Notes: a model not told the origin generated them from the sequence alone. A DNA stretch of 64,000 nucleotides from Arachis hypogaea (GCF_003086295.3 NC_092039.1:65615649-65679648); one strand, 5' to 3'. Shown: positions 10,402 to 21,108, counted from the first letter of the stretch. Numbers and translations are program-made.

Positions 10402-12064
10402 TGGTGCACGAAATTGTGATCATCAATGGCGCCATCAACATGGTACGCTCAATTGCAATCTCAACTCTTTATCACAACTACGCACAACTAACCACCAAGT
10501 GCACTGGGTCGTCCAAGTAATAAACCTTACGCGAGTAGGGGTCGATCCCACGGAGATTGTTGGTATGAAGCAAGCTATGGTCATCTTGTAAATCTCAGTC
10601 AGGCGGATTCAAATGGTTATGGAGGATTAATGATTAAAAGATGAATAAAACATAAAATAAAGATAGAGATACTTATGTGATTCATTGGTGAGAATTTCAG
10701 ATAAGCGTATAGAGATGCTTTGTCCCTTCCTTCTCTCTGCTTTCCTACTGTCTTCATCCAATCCTTCTTACTCCTTTCCAGGGCAAGCTGTATGTTGGGC
10801 ATCACCGTTGTCAATGGCTACAGTCCCGTCCTCTCATTGAAAATGTTCAACGTGCTCTGTCACAGCACGGCTATTCATCTGTCGGTTCTCGATCATTTTG
10901 GAATAGAATCCAGTGATTCTTTTGCGTCTGTCACTAACGCCCCACAATCGCGAGTTTGAAGCTAGTCACAGTCATTCAATCCCTGAATCCTACTCAGAAT
11001 ACCACAGCCAAGGTTTAGACCTTCCGAATTCTCAAGAATGCCGCCATTAATTCTAGCTTATACCACGAAGATTCTGATTAAGGAATCCATGAGATATCCA
11101 CTCAAGCCTTGTTTGCATGTAGAACAGAAGTGGTTGTCAGGCACGCGTTCATAAGTGAGAATGATGATGAGCGTCACATAATCATCACATTCATCATGTT
11201 CTTGGGTGCAAATGAATATCTTAGAACAAGAATAAGCTAAATTGAATAGAAGAACAATAGTAATTGCATTAATACTCGAGGTACAGCAGAGCTTCACACC
11301 TTAATCTATGGTGTGTAGAAACTCCACCGTTGAAAATACATGAGAACAAGGTCTAGGCATGGCCGAATGGCCATCCTCCCATAATCTAAGAACTAGACGT
11401 CCAAAGATGATCCTAAGATCTAAAGTGATCAAAAGATGAAAATACAATAGCAAAAGGTCCTACTTATAGAGAACTAGTAGCTTAGGGTTTACAAATATGA
11501 GTAAATGACGTAAAATTCTACTTCCGGGCCCACTTGGTGTGTGCTTGGGCTGAGAATTGAAGCTTCTATGTGTAGAGACTTTTGTGGGAGTTAAACGCCA
11601 GCTTTTGTGCCAGTTTGGGCGTTTAACTCCCACTTCTGTGCCAGTTCCGGCGTTTAACGCCGGGCAGTCTTGAGCTGATTTAGAACGCCGGTTTGGGCCA
11701 TCAAATCTCGAGCAAAGTATGAACTATTATATATTGCTGGAAAGCCCAGGATATCTACTTTCCATCGCAATTGAGAGAGCGCTAATTGGGCTTCTGTAGC
11801 TCCGTAAAATCCACTTCGAGTGCCGGGAGGTCAGAATCCAACAGCATCTGCAGTCCTTTTCAGCCTCTGAATCAGATATTTGCTCAGGTCCCTCAATTTC
11901 AGCCAGAAAATACCTGAAATCACAGAAAAACACACAAACTCATAGTAAAGTCCAGAAAAGTGAATTTTAAATAAAAACTAATAAAAATATAAGAAAACTA
12001 ACTAAAACATACTAAAAACATACTAAAAACAATTCCAAAAAGCGTATAAATTATCCGATCATCA
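10402..12064 (-). repeat. 5' LTR of E1
   Basis: This is the upstream LTR for a minus-strand element, paired with 567-2230. Scattered substitutions between the two (for example four in the 150 bases at the U5 end) show that time has passed since insertion. It has the GGCGTTTAACGCC palindromes near 11590-11670, TATAAG at 11463-11468 and the U5 hairpin near 10525-10540. An extra ATGGCGCCAT palindrome lies at 10426-10435. Confidence 0.9.
11463..11468 (-). promoter_or_regulatory. TATA-like box of the E1 5' LTR
   Basis: TATAAG on the minus strand lies in the context ACTAGTTCTCTATAAGTAGG. The same ACTAGTT-(N)-TAT(A/T)A position holds the TATA box in the S, H and F LTRs. The promoter role is inferred from position. 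Confidence 0.5.
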
Positions 12065-12380
12065 CATGCCCACATGCATGTTTGGATTTCCCTTCTGGAA
12101 TTTAGTACTGCCGTGCCACGCTTTGCTCCTGGCGTGCCACGCCAGTGCATTTTTGTGGCGTTTGCTCCAAATGGCACGCCAGTTTCACACGCCCAGCTTC
12201 TTGTTTGTCTTCTTCCCATTTTTGATGTCCTTTTTCACCTGCAATTCAGCATAACTCATCTCAAAGCAGTGTACCATAATATTCATCAAATAATGCATGA
12301 ATTGTACTGATCCAATGAGATTTATGCTCCTTTATGATCTTCTCTATGCAAGAAAGAATGGTAGATGATGCAAGTCATCA
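12065..12380 (-). repeat. Family-B LTR, right part (LTR start)
   Basis: This continues the LTR of bases 1-566 after E1, beginning with the duplicated CATGC. It has two more GTGCCACGCC words, then a unique stretch matching the complement of 31531-31710. It ends GATGCAAGTCATCA at 12380, which is the LTR start (TGATGACTTGCATCATC) on the minus strand. Whether it is a solo LTR or the 5' LTR of a full element cannot be told from this window. Confidence 0.8.
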
Positions 12381-14047
12381 GTGGGAAAGCATTTTTGGAG
12401 ATCCACATGTACGCATGCATGGCACACATGCGTAGATGGAGGATTAGCGTTCACCAGCAATGAACGCAATGTTCACTTTGAATGAACGCCTGTGATACTT
12501 TCAGAGTTGGAATTTGAATTTGGTAACCAACGCGCATGTGTGCATGACGCGCACGTGTCGATGTGACACTAATGGTGATTGGCGCAGACGCGTACATGAT
12601 GCAGGAGCGTAGAAGAGGTAATGAGCCATCCATACACATGCGCAAATGATGCGCACACATGAGGAGCATTCATGGCCCGAACGTAGCGTTCAGTCAATGA
12701 ACGCTGCCAAGGGACGCGCACGCATGCATGGTACGTGCGAGCATGGTTAAGGGTGAAGATAGTATCGATGCACACGCATGTGGTACTCGCACGAGTCGAT
12801 GGTGCAAAATGCAAGGCATGCGCACGCACATAGGTTGCGCACGCGTCAGTGAAAGAACACTACGTTCATTTCGACATTTGACTCAACGTTTGCCCAAGAA
12901 CGTGGACTCAAACGTTGATATCAGAAATGCACAAATTGGCATATCTCTCTTCTCAACTGCATTGGAAGCCAACCAAATCAACTTCAAAAAAGGCCTAGGC
13001 CCAACCCAGATGACTTAAAGATCAATTGAAGAAGTGTATAAATAGCTTATAGTTTAAATTAGAAAGGGGATTACGCACTGAGTATTGAAACTCTGCCAAA
13101 TTTTACTTTCCCTGCACTTTATCTTTTTGCAATGTATTTTTCAATTTCGTTTTCCATTCTGAGAGCTATGAACAACTAAACCCCTTTTATTGGGTTAGGG
13201 AGCTCTATTGTAATTCAATGGATCAATAACAGTTTTCATTCTTCTTCCTCTATATTTTCTCTTGATTTTGTTAGAAAGCTTTAGATCTTAATTCAATTGG
13301 ATAGTTGTCTTGACAGAGAAGCTATTCATAATTGAGTTTCCTCTGATCCTTGAGAAAGGGATGAGGAAATCATGCTAGAAACGCTTTCGCACATTGGATT
13401 AAATTGGGGTTTGGATGGATATCGTGACATGTAATCCTACCTACTTTGGTTTATGAATTTGGGTGGTATAATCAGTGACCGAACTTCATCTCTTCCCATG
13501 AGCAATTAAATCAAGACATTGGGCAATTGTTCAAGTTTAGAGAGATTGGTGAGCCAAGACATTGGAACCCAATCATCTAAGAATGCCAAGCAAAGTCAAT
13601 GAATGCATTGATTGAGGAAGAGATGAGAATGATTTGATCCGGAGAGTTCAATATCTCCTAAAACCCAATGAATCCCCAATTATGATCTCACCCATTCTGT
13701 TTACATTCTGCAATTTTACTTTGATGCTTAGCAACCCCATTCCCTTTTAATTTCTTGCAATTTAAGCTTCTGCACTTTACTTCCCTGTAATTTCCTTTCT
13801 GCCATTTAAATTCAGTCATTTATATTCAGTTATTTACGTTTCTTGCACTTTAAGTTTCCTGCCAATTTACATTCTGCAACCACAATTCAATTCTGATTCA
13901 GTTCAACTAGAACAATTCTCTAATTAACGTTGATCAACCAACCAATCCCTGTGGGATTCGACCTCACTCTATAGTGAGTTTTAATGGACGACAATCTGGT
14001 GCACTTGCCGGTAGGAAATTTGTTGAGAGACAAGTTTTTGTGCATAA
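12381..14047 (+). repeat. 5' LTR of element C, start cut off by the family-B insertion
   Basis: This is a plus-strand LTR whose first part lies left of the family-B LTR. Its U3 has GCGCACGCGT/CATGCG words and the inverted repeats GCGTTCA...TGAACGC (around 12448 and 12690). The order then is a TATA box at 13037, a region shared with D (AACAACTAAACCCC, GAGCAATTAAATCAAG), the U5 hairpin CTCACTCTATAGTGAG at 13963-13978 and the GGTGCACTTGCCGG block. The end near 14047 is TGCATAA where D has TGCATCA. No gene is present. Confidence 0.75.
13037..13045 (+). promoter_or_regulatory. TATA box of the C LTR
   Basis: TATAAATAG lies about 100 bases downstream of the U3 inverted-repeat words. It matches the plant TATA consensus and has counterparts at the same place in the S, D, B and K LTRs. 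Confidence 0.6.
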
Positions 14048-14053
14048 AGTTTA

Positions 14054-14073
14054 TGGCGGTGTTGCTGGGGATT
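14054..14073 (+). promoter_or_regulatory. Degenerate tRNA-Asp primer-binding site of C
   Basis: TGGCGGTGTTGCTGGGGATT differs at three positions from the canonical site in F. It sits seven bases after the LTR end, as expected. The mismatches suggest that this copy is old. Confidence 0.75.
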
Positions 14074-14223
14074 GGTTTTGTATTGATAATGATTAAATTG
14101 GAGGATTACTAGATTAAACACTTTTCTTTTCTTTTGATCAGTGTTAATTTCAGTAGTTACTATTATTGTCTCACACTAATCACTAGCTGTTTGTGATATT
14201 GTCTCACTAATTATTCCTCATTT

Positions 14224-15111
14224 ATGACAATCAAGGTTCCAATTTATTTTGGTGATTATTGTTTGAGACAGAGCTTTTTGCAAGAAAGAAGCACGCATCC
14301 ATCATATTTTGGTCAATCAAATTTCATGGGAAACTTTCTACCACCACAGAATGATTCAAATTATTATGTTCATGGTGGGTGGAAGTATCAAGAACATGAA
14401 ATAGGGTACTTTCCAGAGCCACAACATAATTCATATTATTTTGACAACTACAGAAATTTTGGCTTGGAAGGGGATTTTAATGCTGCATACCCCATTCATC
14501 AAGGACTATCACCCCGTAGTTGTCCAACCGATACACCTCCACAAAATCTTCTAGAATTTGCAATAGAAGAATTCTCCAAGAGATACCTCTTCATTGCCCA
14601 ACTCAGTGAGTTTTTAAGGCAAAATGTAAGAGAGGTGATTGAAAATGCGAAGATCTCAAGGAGAAATCAAGAAGAGCAAATGAGACAATTGGCACAACAT
14701 TTTGTTGAGAAATCAACCAATGTCTTCTTTTGGCCAGGGGAAGAATATCCTGCCATCAGTCTAAGGAGTGGAGAAGTGCTTAATGAGGGTGAAATTGAGG
14801 AATTGGTAGAGCAAGTGAAAGAGATTCTTGTACCAAGTGAGCCACCACTTCAAGAAGCTATTGATGAACAAGATGCTCCAATTATCCAACAATACCCGAG
14901 TCTTGAGATCAAAGATGTGAAGGTAGTAAATACAAGCAATTTAACCCCTGATCCAACAAGCAAGTTCACTCAAGCCAATCACAAAAGAAAGCTTGCTGGA
15001 AAGAAGCACTCAAAACAAAGGGCATTAACTGGCTCCTTTTTTCACTTGAGGTCATTCCTCTTAACAAACTGGAAGAAGAGGAAGAAACTAATGACTAAAA
15101 TGTCAAGCTAA
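14224..15111 (+). CDS. Open 295-codon frame of element C, gag-tail-like
   Basis: This unbroken frame lies 150 bases after the primer site, where gag is expected, but lacks the gag capsid region ('VYRLLLFPF', 'FYPP') seen in D, F and I. Its N-terminal half is rich in Tyr, Asn, Phe and Gly ('YYVHGGWKYQEHEIGYF'), loosely like the 'NPGWKSHPNFGWGNQ' stretch of gag tails. Around residues 180-190 it has 'AISLRSGEVLNE', the counterpart of the gag motif 'AITLRSGKEL'. The C-terminus is Lys-rich. Ninety or more codons of helical, charged sequence separate these parts. It may be the sole product of a non-autonomous element. Its function is unknown, and chance survival of the frame is possible. Confidence 0.5.
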   Translation: MTIKVPIYFGDYCLRQSFLQERSTHPSYFGQSNFMGNFLPPQNDSNYYVHGGWKYQEHEIGYFPEPQHNSYYFDNYRNFGLEGDFNAAYPIHQGLSPRSCPTDTPPQNLLEFAIEEFSKRYLFIAQLSEFLRQNVREVIENAKISRRNQEEQMRQLAQHFVEKSTNVFFWPGEEYPAISLRSGEVLNEGEIEELVEQVKEILVPSEPPLQEAIDEQDAPIIQQYPSLEIKDVKVVNTSNLTPDPTSKFTQANHKRKLAGKKHSKQRALTGSFFHLRSFLLTNWKKRKKLMTKMSS

Positions 15112-16572
15112 TGACATTAAAAGAGCACTTGTTGGGAGGCAACCCAACCAAAGGTAATTTTCTTTTCATAACCTATCAATAAAAGAGCCAAGAAGATTTC
15201 TCTAGATTGTAAGGAGCTAAGTTTCGTGTTGCACACCAAAAGAATTCAAAGGTGAATGTGCAATTCTAAGTTTGATGTTCCACCATAGACTTCCTTAAAA
15301 GCACAATGCACTTTTTAATAGAATTAGTTAAGAGCTCTAAACAATCAGAGAAACTACTTGACGAATTTTTTATTTTCAGCCACATCTTAAATTCTTAATA
15401 AAAGCACATGCTGTTCCATATATGTGTTTACCTTGCTGCACATAGAAGTAAGAAAGGAATTAAGTTTGGTATTCACACACCAACTTAAGTCCTGAAAATC
15501 ACAAGCATACATATAGACTTACCATTTCTCAAGTGCTTGGGGAACAAGCAACTTCCAATAGGTTTGTAGGAAGACAACTAAACCTTTGGGAAAGCTATAC
15601 ACCATCATCCAAGGACAAAGCGAATACTAAGGCTAGGGAAGATGATGAACAAGGAAGAAGATGCCAAGAGGTTGTATTGTCACTTAACTGCTTTCACCTT
15701 GAATTGCTTAAATTGGAAGTCTGAATGTATCCCTGCTGAGTAGTCTACCTGTGTTAGGATTTAACTAATTATTTTCTTTATACTTTTAATTAAGTGTTTT
15801 AGTCTAAGTGTCTAGTTTAACTTCATCTTGCTAAATTGTATGTCTTGTCCCCTTATTTTTAAAATTAAATAAAAGAAATGTTTGAACAGAAGTGAAATAG
15901 TTCCATTTGGTGGTAGTATGTTTGAATAAAATAAAGATTGAGTGGTAGTATGTATGTCTGATTATGTAGCTAGCTCACTAATAACTAATAAAAGGGTAGA
16001 GTACCTCTCTTTAGTGTGAACTTGGCAGTTATCTATGAATCTTAGCAAATAAAAGTCCTTGGAAGAAAGAAAGAACAAATATGAAAGAAATAAAGAATAA
16101 AAGCTAGGCACCTATAGTTTGATCCTAAGGTTTGTGTCTGTGGTGTTCTTGTGCAAGGATATTCTTGAATGAGTAAGTTCATAAGAGTGCTTCATCACTT
16201 GACAACTTGGGTTAACTAACCCGGAATTGTAAACTGAAAATTCACAATCAAGAGAAACCTTGCCACAAAATATTTAGTAACCCAAAGAGGTGCTGGACAC
16301 CAAGGCCTAAAGAGTAAATAACAAACCATGTGCCTATGGTGTGTTTGTGCTGAGAAGAGACTTGGGTGATTAAGTCCTTAGGGGTGTTTCAATACCTAGC
16401 ACCTTGAACCAACTGGTTCGGGAGTGTTGGCTGAAAACCTATCCTAAAGAGTTGCCTCAAAAACGGAACACTGAGCTATAATGAAGAACAAGTTCTAAGT
16501 AAAAAGAAAAACAAGGAAATCAAAAACCAAGGATGAATAAGAAGAGGTTATAGCAGTATGCTAGTTGATGGT
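15112..16572 (+). other. 3' non-coding region of C
   Basis: It starts just after the open frame with the hairpin GTTGGGAGGCAACCCAAC (15131-15148) and is collinear with 30540-31530 of D+. It contains variants of AAGTTTGGTGTT at about 15221, 15266 and 15461, next to CACACACCAA. No gene is supported. The region is interrupted at 16573 by solo LTR S and ends at 18388. Confidence 0.75.
15131..15148 (+). promoter_or_regulatory. Post-pol hairpin of C
   Basis: GTTGGGAGGCAACCCAAC forms a six-pair stem with a six-base loop. The same element follows the last gene of D+, D-, F and E1. Confidence 0.6.
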
Positions 16573-18217
16573 TGATGAGCGAATAATTTATATGCTTTTT
16601 GGCATTGTTTTTAGGTAGTTTTTAGTATGTTTTAGTTACTTTTTAATATATTTTTATTATTTTTTATGCAAAAATTACATTTATGGACTTTACTATGAGT
16701 TTGTGTGTTTTTCTATGATTTTAGGTATTTTTCTATGCAAAAATCTAATTCAGAGGCTGAGAAAGGACTGTAGATGCTGTTAGATTCTGACCTCCTTGCA
16801 CTCAAAATAAATTTTCTGGAGCTACAGAAACCCAATTGGCGCGCTCTCAATTGCGTTGGAAAGTAGACATCTTGGGCTTTCTAGAAATGTATAATAGTGC
16901 ATACTTTGACGGAGATTTGATGGCCCAAACTGGCGTCCAAATGCCCACCAGAGACCCCCCTTTTTTGGAGTAAAACACCAGAACTGGCACCAAAGCTGAC
17001 GTTTAACTCCAAGGACGGCCTATGCAAGTGAAAGCTTTAAGGCTCAGCCCAAACTCACACCAAGTGGGCCCCGAAAGTGGATTTCTGCACTATCTACTCA
17101 TTTTCTGTAAACCTAATTTACTAGTTTAGTATAAATAGCACTTTTTACTATTGTATTTAGAGTCTTTGACCTTTATGGGAGTTCTTCGAACCCTTTTTGG
17201 GGGCTGGCCATTCGACCATGCCTAAACCTTTTGTTCTTATGTATTTTCAATGGTGGAGTTTCTACACCTCATATATTAAGGTGAGGAGCTCTGCTGTTCC
17301 TCGAGTATTAATGCAAGTATTATTGTTCTTCTATTCTATTCACGCCTACTTCTCGTCCGAGATATACTCTTGTACTTAATTCAGTTAAGTTAGAATGAAG
17401 GAGTGATCCATGACAATCACTCAATCTTTGTTACTCGCTTAGCCAAGATCCGCGTGCCTGACAACCACAAAGTGGTCTACATGATGTTCAACGTAGTCAT
17501 TGGATGACAGCTGGAGTATATTCTCTTTGGTCTCTGACCCACGGATCTGAATCACCTCTCCTGACAACAGAGCATTCGAATCCGTGACATTAGAACCTTC
17601 GTGGTATAAGCTAGAACCAATTGGCAACATTCTTGAGATCCGAAAAGTCTAAACCTTGTCAGTGGTATTCCGAGTAGGATCTGGGATGGGATGACTGTGA
17701 CGAGCTTCAAACTCATGACTGTTGGGCGTAGTGACAATGTGCAAAAGAATAAATGTATTCTATTTCGACATGATCGAGAACCAACAGCTGATTAGCCATG
17801 CAGGAAACTGTAGAGGACATATTTTTACTAAGAGAACGGATGGTAGCCATTGACAATGGTGATCCACCAACATACAGCTTGCCATGGAAGGGAGTACGCA
17901 TGATTGGATGAGGACAGTAGGAAAGCTAAGGTTCAGAGGCAACAAAGCATCTCCAAACGCTTATCTGAAATTCTCAGCAAGGAACTACATAAGTGACTTT
18001 ATTTTATTTTATGTTTTATTATTCTTTCTACTATCAAACCTCATAACCATTTGAATCCGCCTGACTGAGATTTACAAGATGACCATAGCTTGCTTCAAGC
18101 CGACAATCTCCGTGGGATTGACCCTTACTCACGTAAGGTATTACTTAGACGACCCAGTGCACTTGCTGGTCAGCTAGGCGGAGTTGTGAAAAGTGTGAAT
18201 CACAATTTCGCATACCA
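16573..18217 (+). mobile_element. Solo LTR S of the FIDEL-type family
   Basis: It starts TGATGAGCGAATAATTTATATG and ends CGCATACCA. The flanks ATGGT (16568-16572) and ATGCT (18218-18222) look like a 5-bp target duplication with one change, and the C 3' region continues on both sides. U3 has decayed GGCGTTTAACTCC-type words near 16930-17010, TATAAATAG at 17130-17138 and the U5 hairpin CCTTACTCACGTAAGG at 18123-18138. The GCATACCA ending is shared with element I, marking a subfamily apart from E1, F and H. The small open frames inside are not genes. Confidence 0.85.
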
Positions 18218-18388
18218 ATGCTTATCAGCTAAGAGTCAATAAAACTAAGCTGCAACATTGTCTGCATAAAACCTCACAAATTAATTTCAATCACTTGCTG
18301 ATATGGACATGTATTTTCTTCCGTTTCATTCATTCTTCTCATAATTCAGTGCTTGCTTGGAGACAAGCAAGAATTATGTTTAGTGTTG

Positions 18389-18790
18389 TGATGCCAAGGC
18401 ATCTTAGGCTAGTTTCACTAGCATTTTACTTTTGATTTCATTAGGTTTTATGTACTTTCTTGTTCCATAAGTAAGCTTTTGGATTAAAAGTTCAAACACA
18501 CCTTGATTCATGCAAACATAGTTACTTTGATGCTTTTTCATGAGATTTATGCCATAATTACTTGTATGCTAAGAATGATTCAATCTCTCAGGATATTAGC
18601 AAGGCTTTGATGTATGTATTACTTGATCATAGGTGAAGAAAAGCATGGAAGGAAGTTGAAGAATGACCATGGAAAAAAAGAAGAGGAAGCATCGTTGGTG
18701 GCCAAAGTTGGACCACCAACATTGCCTCAAACGTTGAGAGGAAAGGCTCTGCAGAATTTTGATACCTACGTTGGAGGAAGCGTTGGTGCA
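18389..18790 (+). repeat. Start of a 3' LTR, probably of C
   Basis: TGATGCCAAGGCATC begins right after GTTTAGTGTTG, the usual junction between the 3' region and a 3' LTR. It resembles the start of the D LTR (TGATGCCAGGGCATC). It includes an inverted repeat GTTGGTGG...CCACCAAC (18694-18720) and stops at 18790 where fragment X begins. It cannot be matched to 12381-14047, because the two cover different parts of an LTR, so belonging to C is inferred from order. Confidence 0.6.
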
Positions 18791-19168
18791 TGACGAATCC
18801 AAATTTTATGATATATTTTGGTATGATTTGAGTGGATTTCATCATATAAACCCACATTTATTCATCCAAATAGCATGCATTTGAGATTTCTTCCTAAAGT
18901 GTGCTTAATTGTGAAAACATGCTTTTTAGGCCTTAAAATATATAAAATTAATTCACTTTAATCCCATTTGGTGCCATGATGTATTTTTTGAGTGATTTCA
19001 GGTTTCCAAGGCAAGTATGGGATGGAAGAAGTGAAAAGAAAAGCATGCAAAAGGAAGAAATCATGAAGAAAATGAAGTTTGGAAGCTGTTGCAAAGGTGC
19101 GTACGCACAACGGTGACTTCATGCAAGGATGTGTATGCACCAAATGTCGTGCGTACGCATGATGAGAA
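18791..19168 (+). repeat. LTR fragment X with GTGCGTACGCAC words
   Basis: It begins TGACGAATCC, a plausible LTR start, and contains the palindrome GTGCGTACGCAC with decayed copies (about 19097-19165). The fragment ends where FIDEL-type LTR sequence of element I begins in mid-LTR. No coding region is present. The family is not represented elsewhere in the window. Confidence 0.5.
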
Positions 19169-19502
19169 GGGAGTACACATGATTGGATGACGACAGTAGG
19201 AAAGCAAAGGTTCAGAGGCAACAAAGCATCTCCAAACGCTTATCTGAAATTCTCACCAAGGAACTACAAAAGTGACTTTATTTTATTTTATGTTTTATTG
19301 TTCTTTTTACTATCAAACCTCGTAACCATTTGAATCCGCCTGACTGAGATTTACAAGATGATCATAACTTGCTTCAAGCCGACAATCTCCATGGAATTGA
19401 CCCTTACTCACGTAAGGTATTACTTGGACGTCCAAGTGCACTTGCTGGTTAGCTATGCGGAGTTGTGAAAAGTGTGAATCACAATTTTGCATACCTAGTT
19501 TT

Positions 19503-19520
19503 TGGCGCCGTTGCTAGGGA
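19503..19520 (+). promoter_or_regulatory. Primer-binding site of element I
   Basis: TGGCGCCGTTGCTAGGGA is complementary to the 3' end of plant tRNA-Asp with one mismatch and lies six bases after the LTR end. Confidence 0.85.
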
Positions 19521-21108
19521 TTGTTCGAGTATGGACAACTGACAGTTCATCTTGTTTCTTAGATTGGGTAATTTTTGTTTTATTTTCAAAAAATACAAAA
19601 AATGTTTAATAAAATCATAAAAACCAAAAAAATATTGTGTTTCTTGTTTGAGTCTAGTGTCAAATTATAAGTTTGGTGTCAATTGCATGTTTTCAAATTT
19701 TCTCAATTTTTCAAAAAAAAAATTCATGCATTGTGTTCTTCATTGATCTTCAAGTTGTTCTTGATGATTTTCCTTGTTCTGATCTTTAAATTCTCCTGTT
19801 TTGTGTCTTTTCCTGTTTTTCATATGCATTTTCAAATCCATAGTCTCTAAACATTAAAAATTTCTAAGTTTGGTGTCTTGCATATCTTTCTTTTCTTAAA
19901 AATTTTCAAAAATATGTCCTTGATGTTGATCATGATCTTCAAAGTGCTCTTGGTGTTCATCTTGACATTCAAAGTGTCCTTGCATGCATTACTTGTTTTG
20001 TTGTTGCATTTTTATGTTTTATTTCATTTTGTTGTTTTTCTCTCTCTTCATTAAAAATTCAAAAATAAAAATATCTCTTTTCAAGTGAATAATACAGAGA
20101 AATGAAGATTTAGAACATACAGCAGAGGAATCACAGAGAAAAAGCTGGGCGTTTAGAAAAACATCCAGTAAGGAAGGAATTCTGGCATTTAACGCCAGCA
20201 AGGGTATCTGGCAAGGCGATAAACGCCAGAATGGATAGCATCCTGGGCGTTTAACGCCTGGATGACATATGGGAGGTAATTTCATTTCAAATTTAACTTT
20301 TTTTCAAATTTTCATATTTTAATTCATAATTTTAAAATCTTATCTTTTCACATTTTCAAAAACTCCTTGCTAACAATTAACGTTTTGATTCAAAAATTTC
20401 AAGTTTATTACTTTCTTGTTAAGAAAGGTTCAATCTTTGAATTCTAGAATCATGTCTTTTAGTTTCTTGTTAGTCAAGTCATCAATTTTAAAAATAAAAT
20501 TTTTTTCCCTTTTTAATTTTCTTTTCAACCATATTATTTTAAAAAAAATAAAATCTTTTTCAACCATATATTTTCAATCATATCTTTTTAAAAATCAAAT
20601 TTTCTTCAATTATATCTTTGCAATCATATCTTTTTAAAATCATATCTTTTTTAATCAAATCTTTTTCAATCAAATATTTTTTAATCATATCTTTTTAAAT
20701 TTTGATTTCAAAATCTTTTCTCTAACTTCTTATCTTTTCAAAATTATTTTCAACTCTTTTTTAACTAATTACTATTTCTTATCTTTTTCAAAACCACCTA
20801 ACCACTTTTCCACTTCCAATTTTCGAAAATCACTAACCCCTTTTTCAAAAATCTTTTTAATTAACTAATTATTTTAAATTCTAATTTTATGTTATTTCTT
20901 TTAAAATTTTTGAAAACTCTCTTTCTCTCATCTCTTTCTATTTATTTTATTTAATTGCTAATATTCCTCCTCCACTAATCTAAAAAATTTTCGAACTCAC
21001 CTCATCTCTTTTCTCATTCTTCTACTCCTTTTCCTCTGACACATCAAGGAATCTCTATACTGTGGCATAGAGGATTCCACTACTCCCTTTTGTTCTATTC
21101 TTTTTCAT
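19521..21108 (+). other. Leader of element I
   Basis: This is a non-coding, A/T-rich leader with AAGTTTGGTGTC words at about 19660 and 19862 and four decayed GGCGTTTAACGCC palindromes at 20148-20262. Many ATATCTTTTTAAA-like repeats follow, then the conserved pre-gag hairpin at 21048-21078. No gene is supported. Confidence 0.8.

Larger units (their letters stand above)
567..12064 (-). mobile_element. Element E1: FIDEL-type LTR retrotransposon lacking RT and integrase
   Basis: E1 is a complete insertion on the minus strand. Its ends are TGGTGCACG at 567 and GATCATCA at 12064, and it is flanked by the 5-bp duplication CATGC (562-566 and 12065-12069). The empty target is recognisable in the related LTR near 31830-31860. 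The LTRs are 567-2230 and 10402-12064, about 1.66 kb each. The internal region has a tRNA-Asp primer site, a gag-protease frame with two stops and a remnant of the envelope-position gene. There is no RT, RNase H or integrase, so E1 would need enzymes from a relative such as F. It resembles the Arachis Feral (non-autonomous) versus FIDEL (autonomous) pairing, recalled from memory. Confidence 0.9.

Noticed and set aside
12451..13018. Open frames rich in His/Cys/Arg on both strands near 12.5-13.0 kb
   Set aside because: They overlap each other in the U3 of the C LTR and reflect GCGCACGCGT-type words; no protein family is recognisable.
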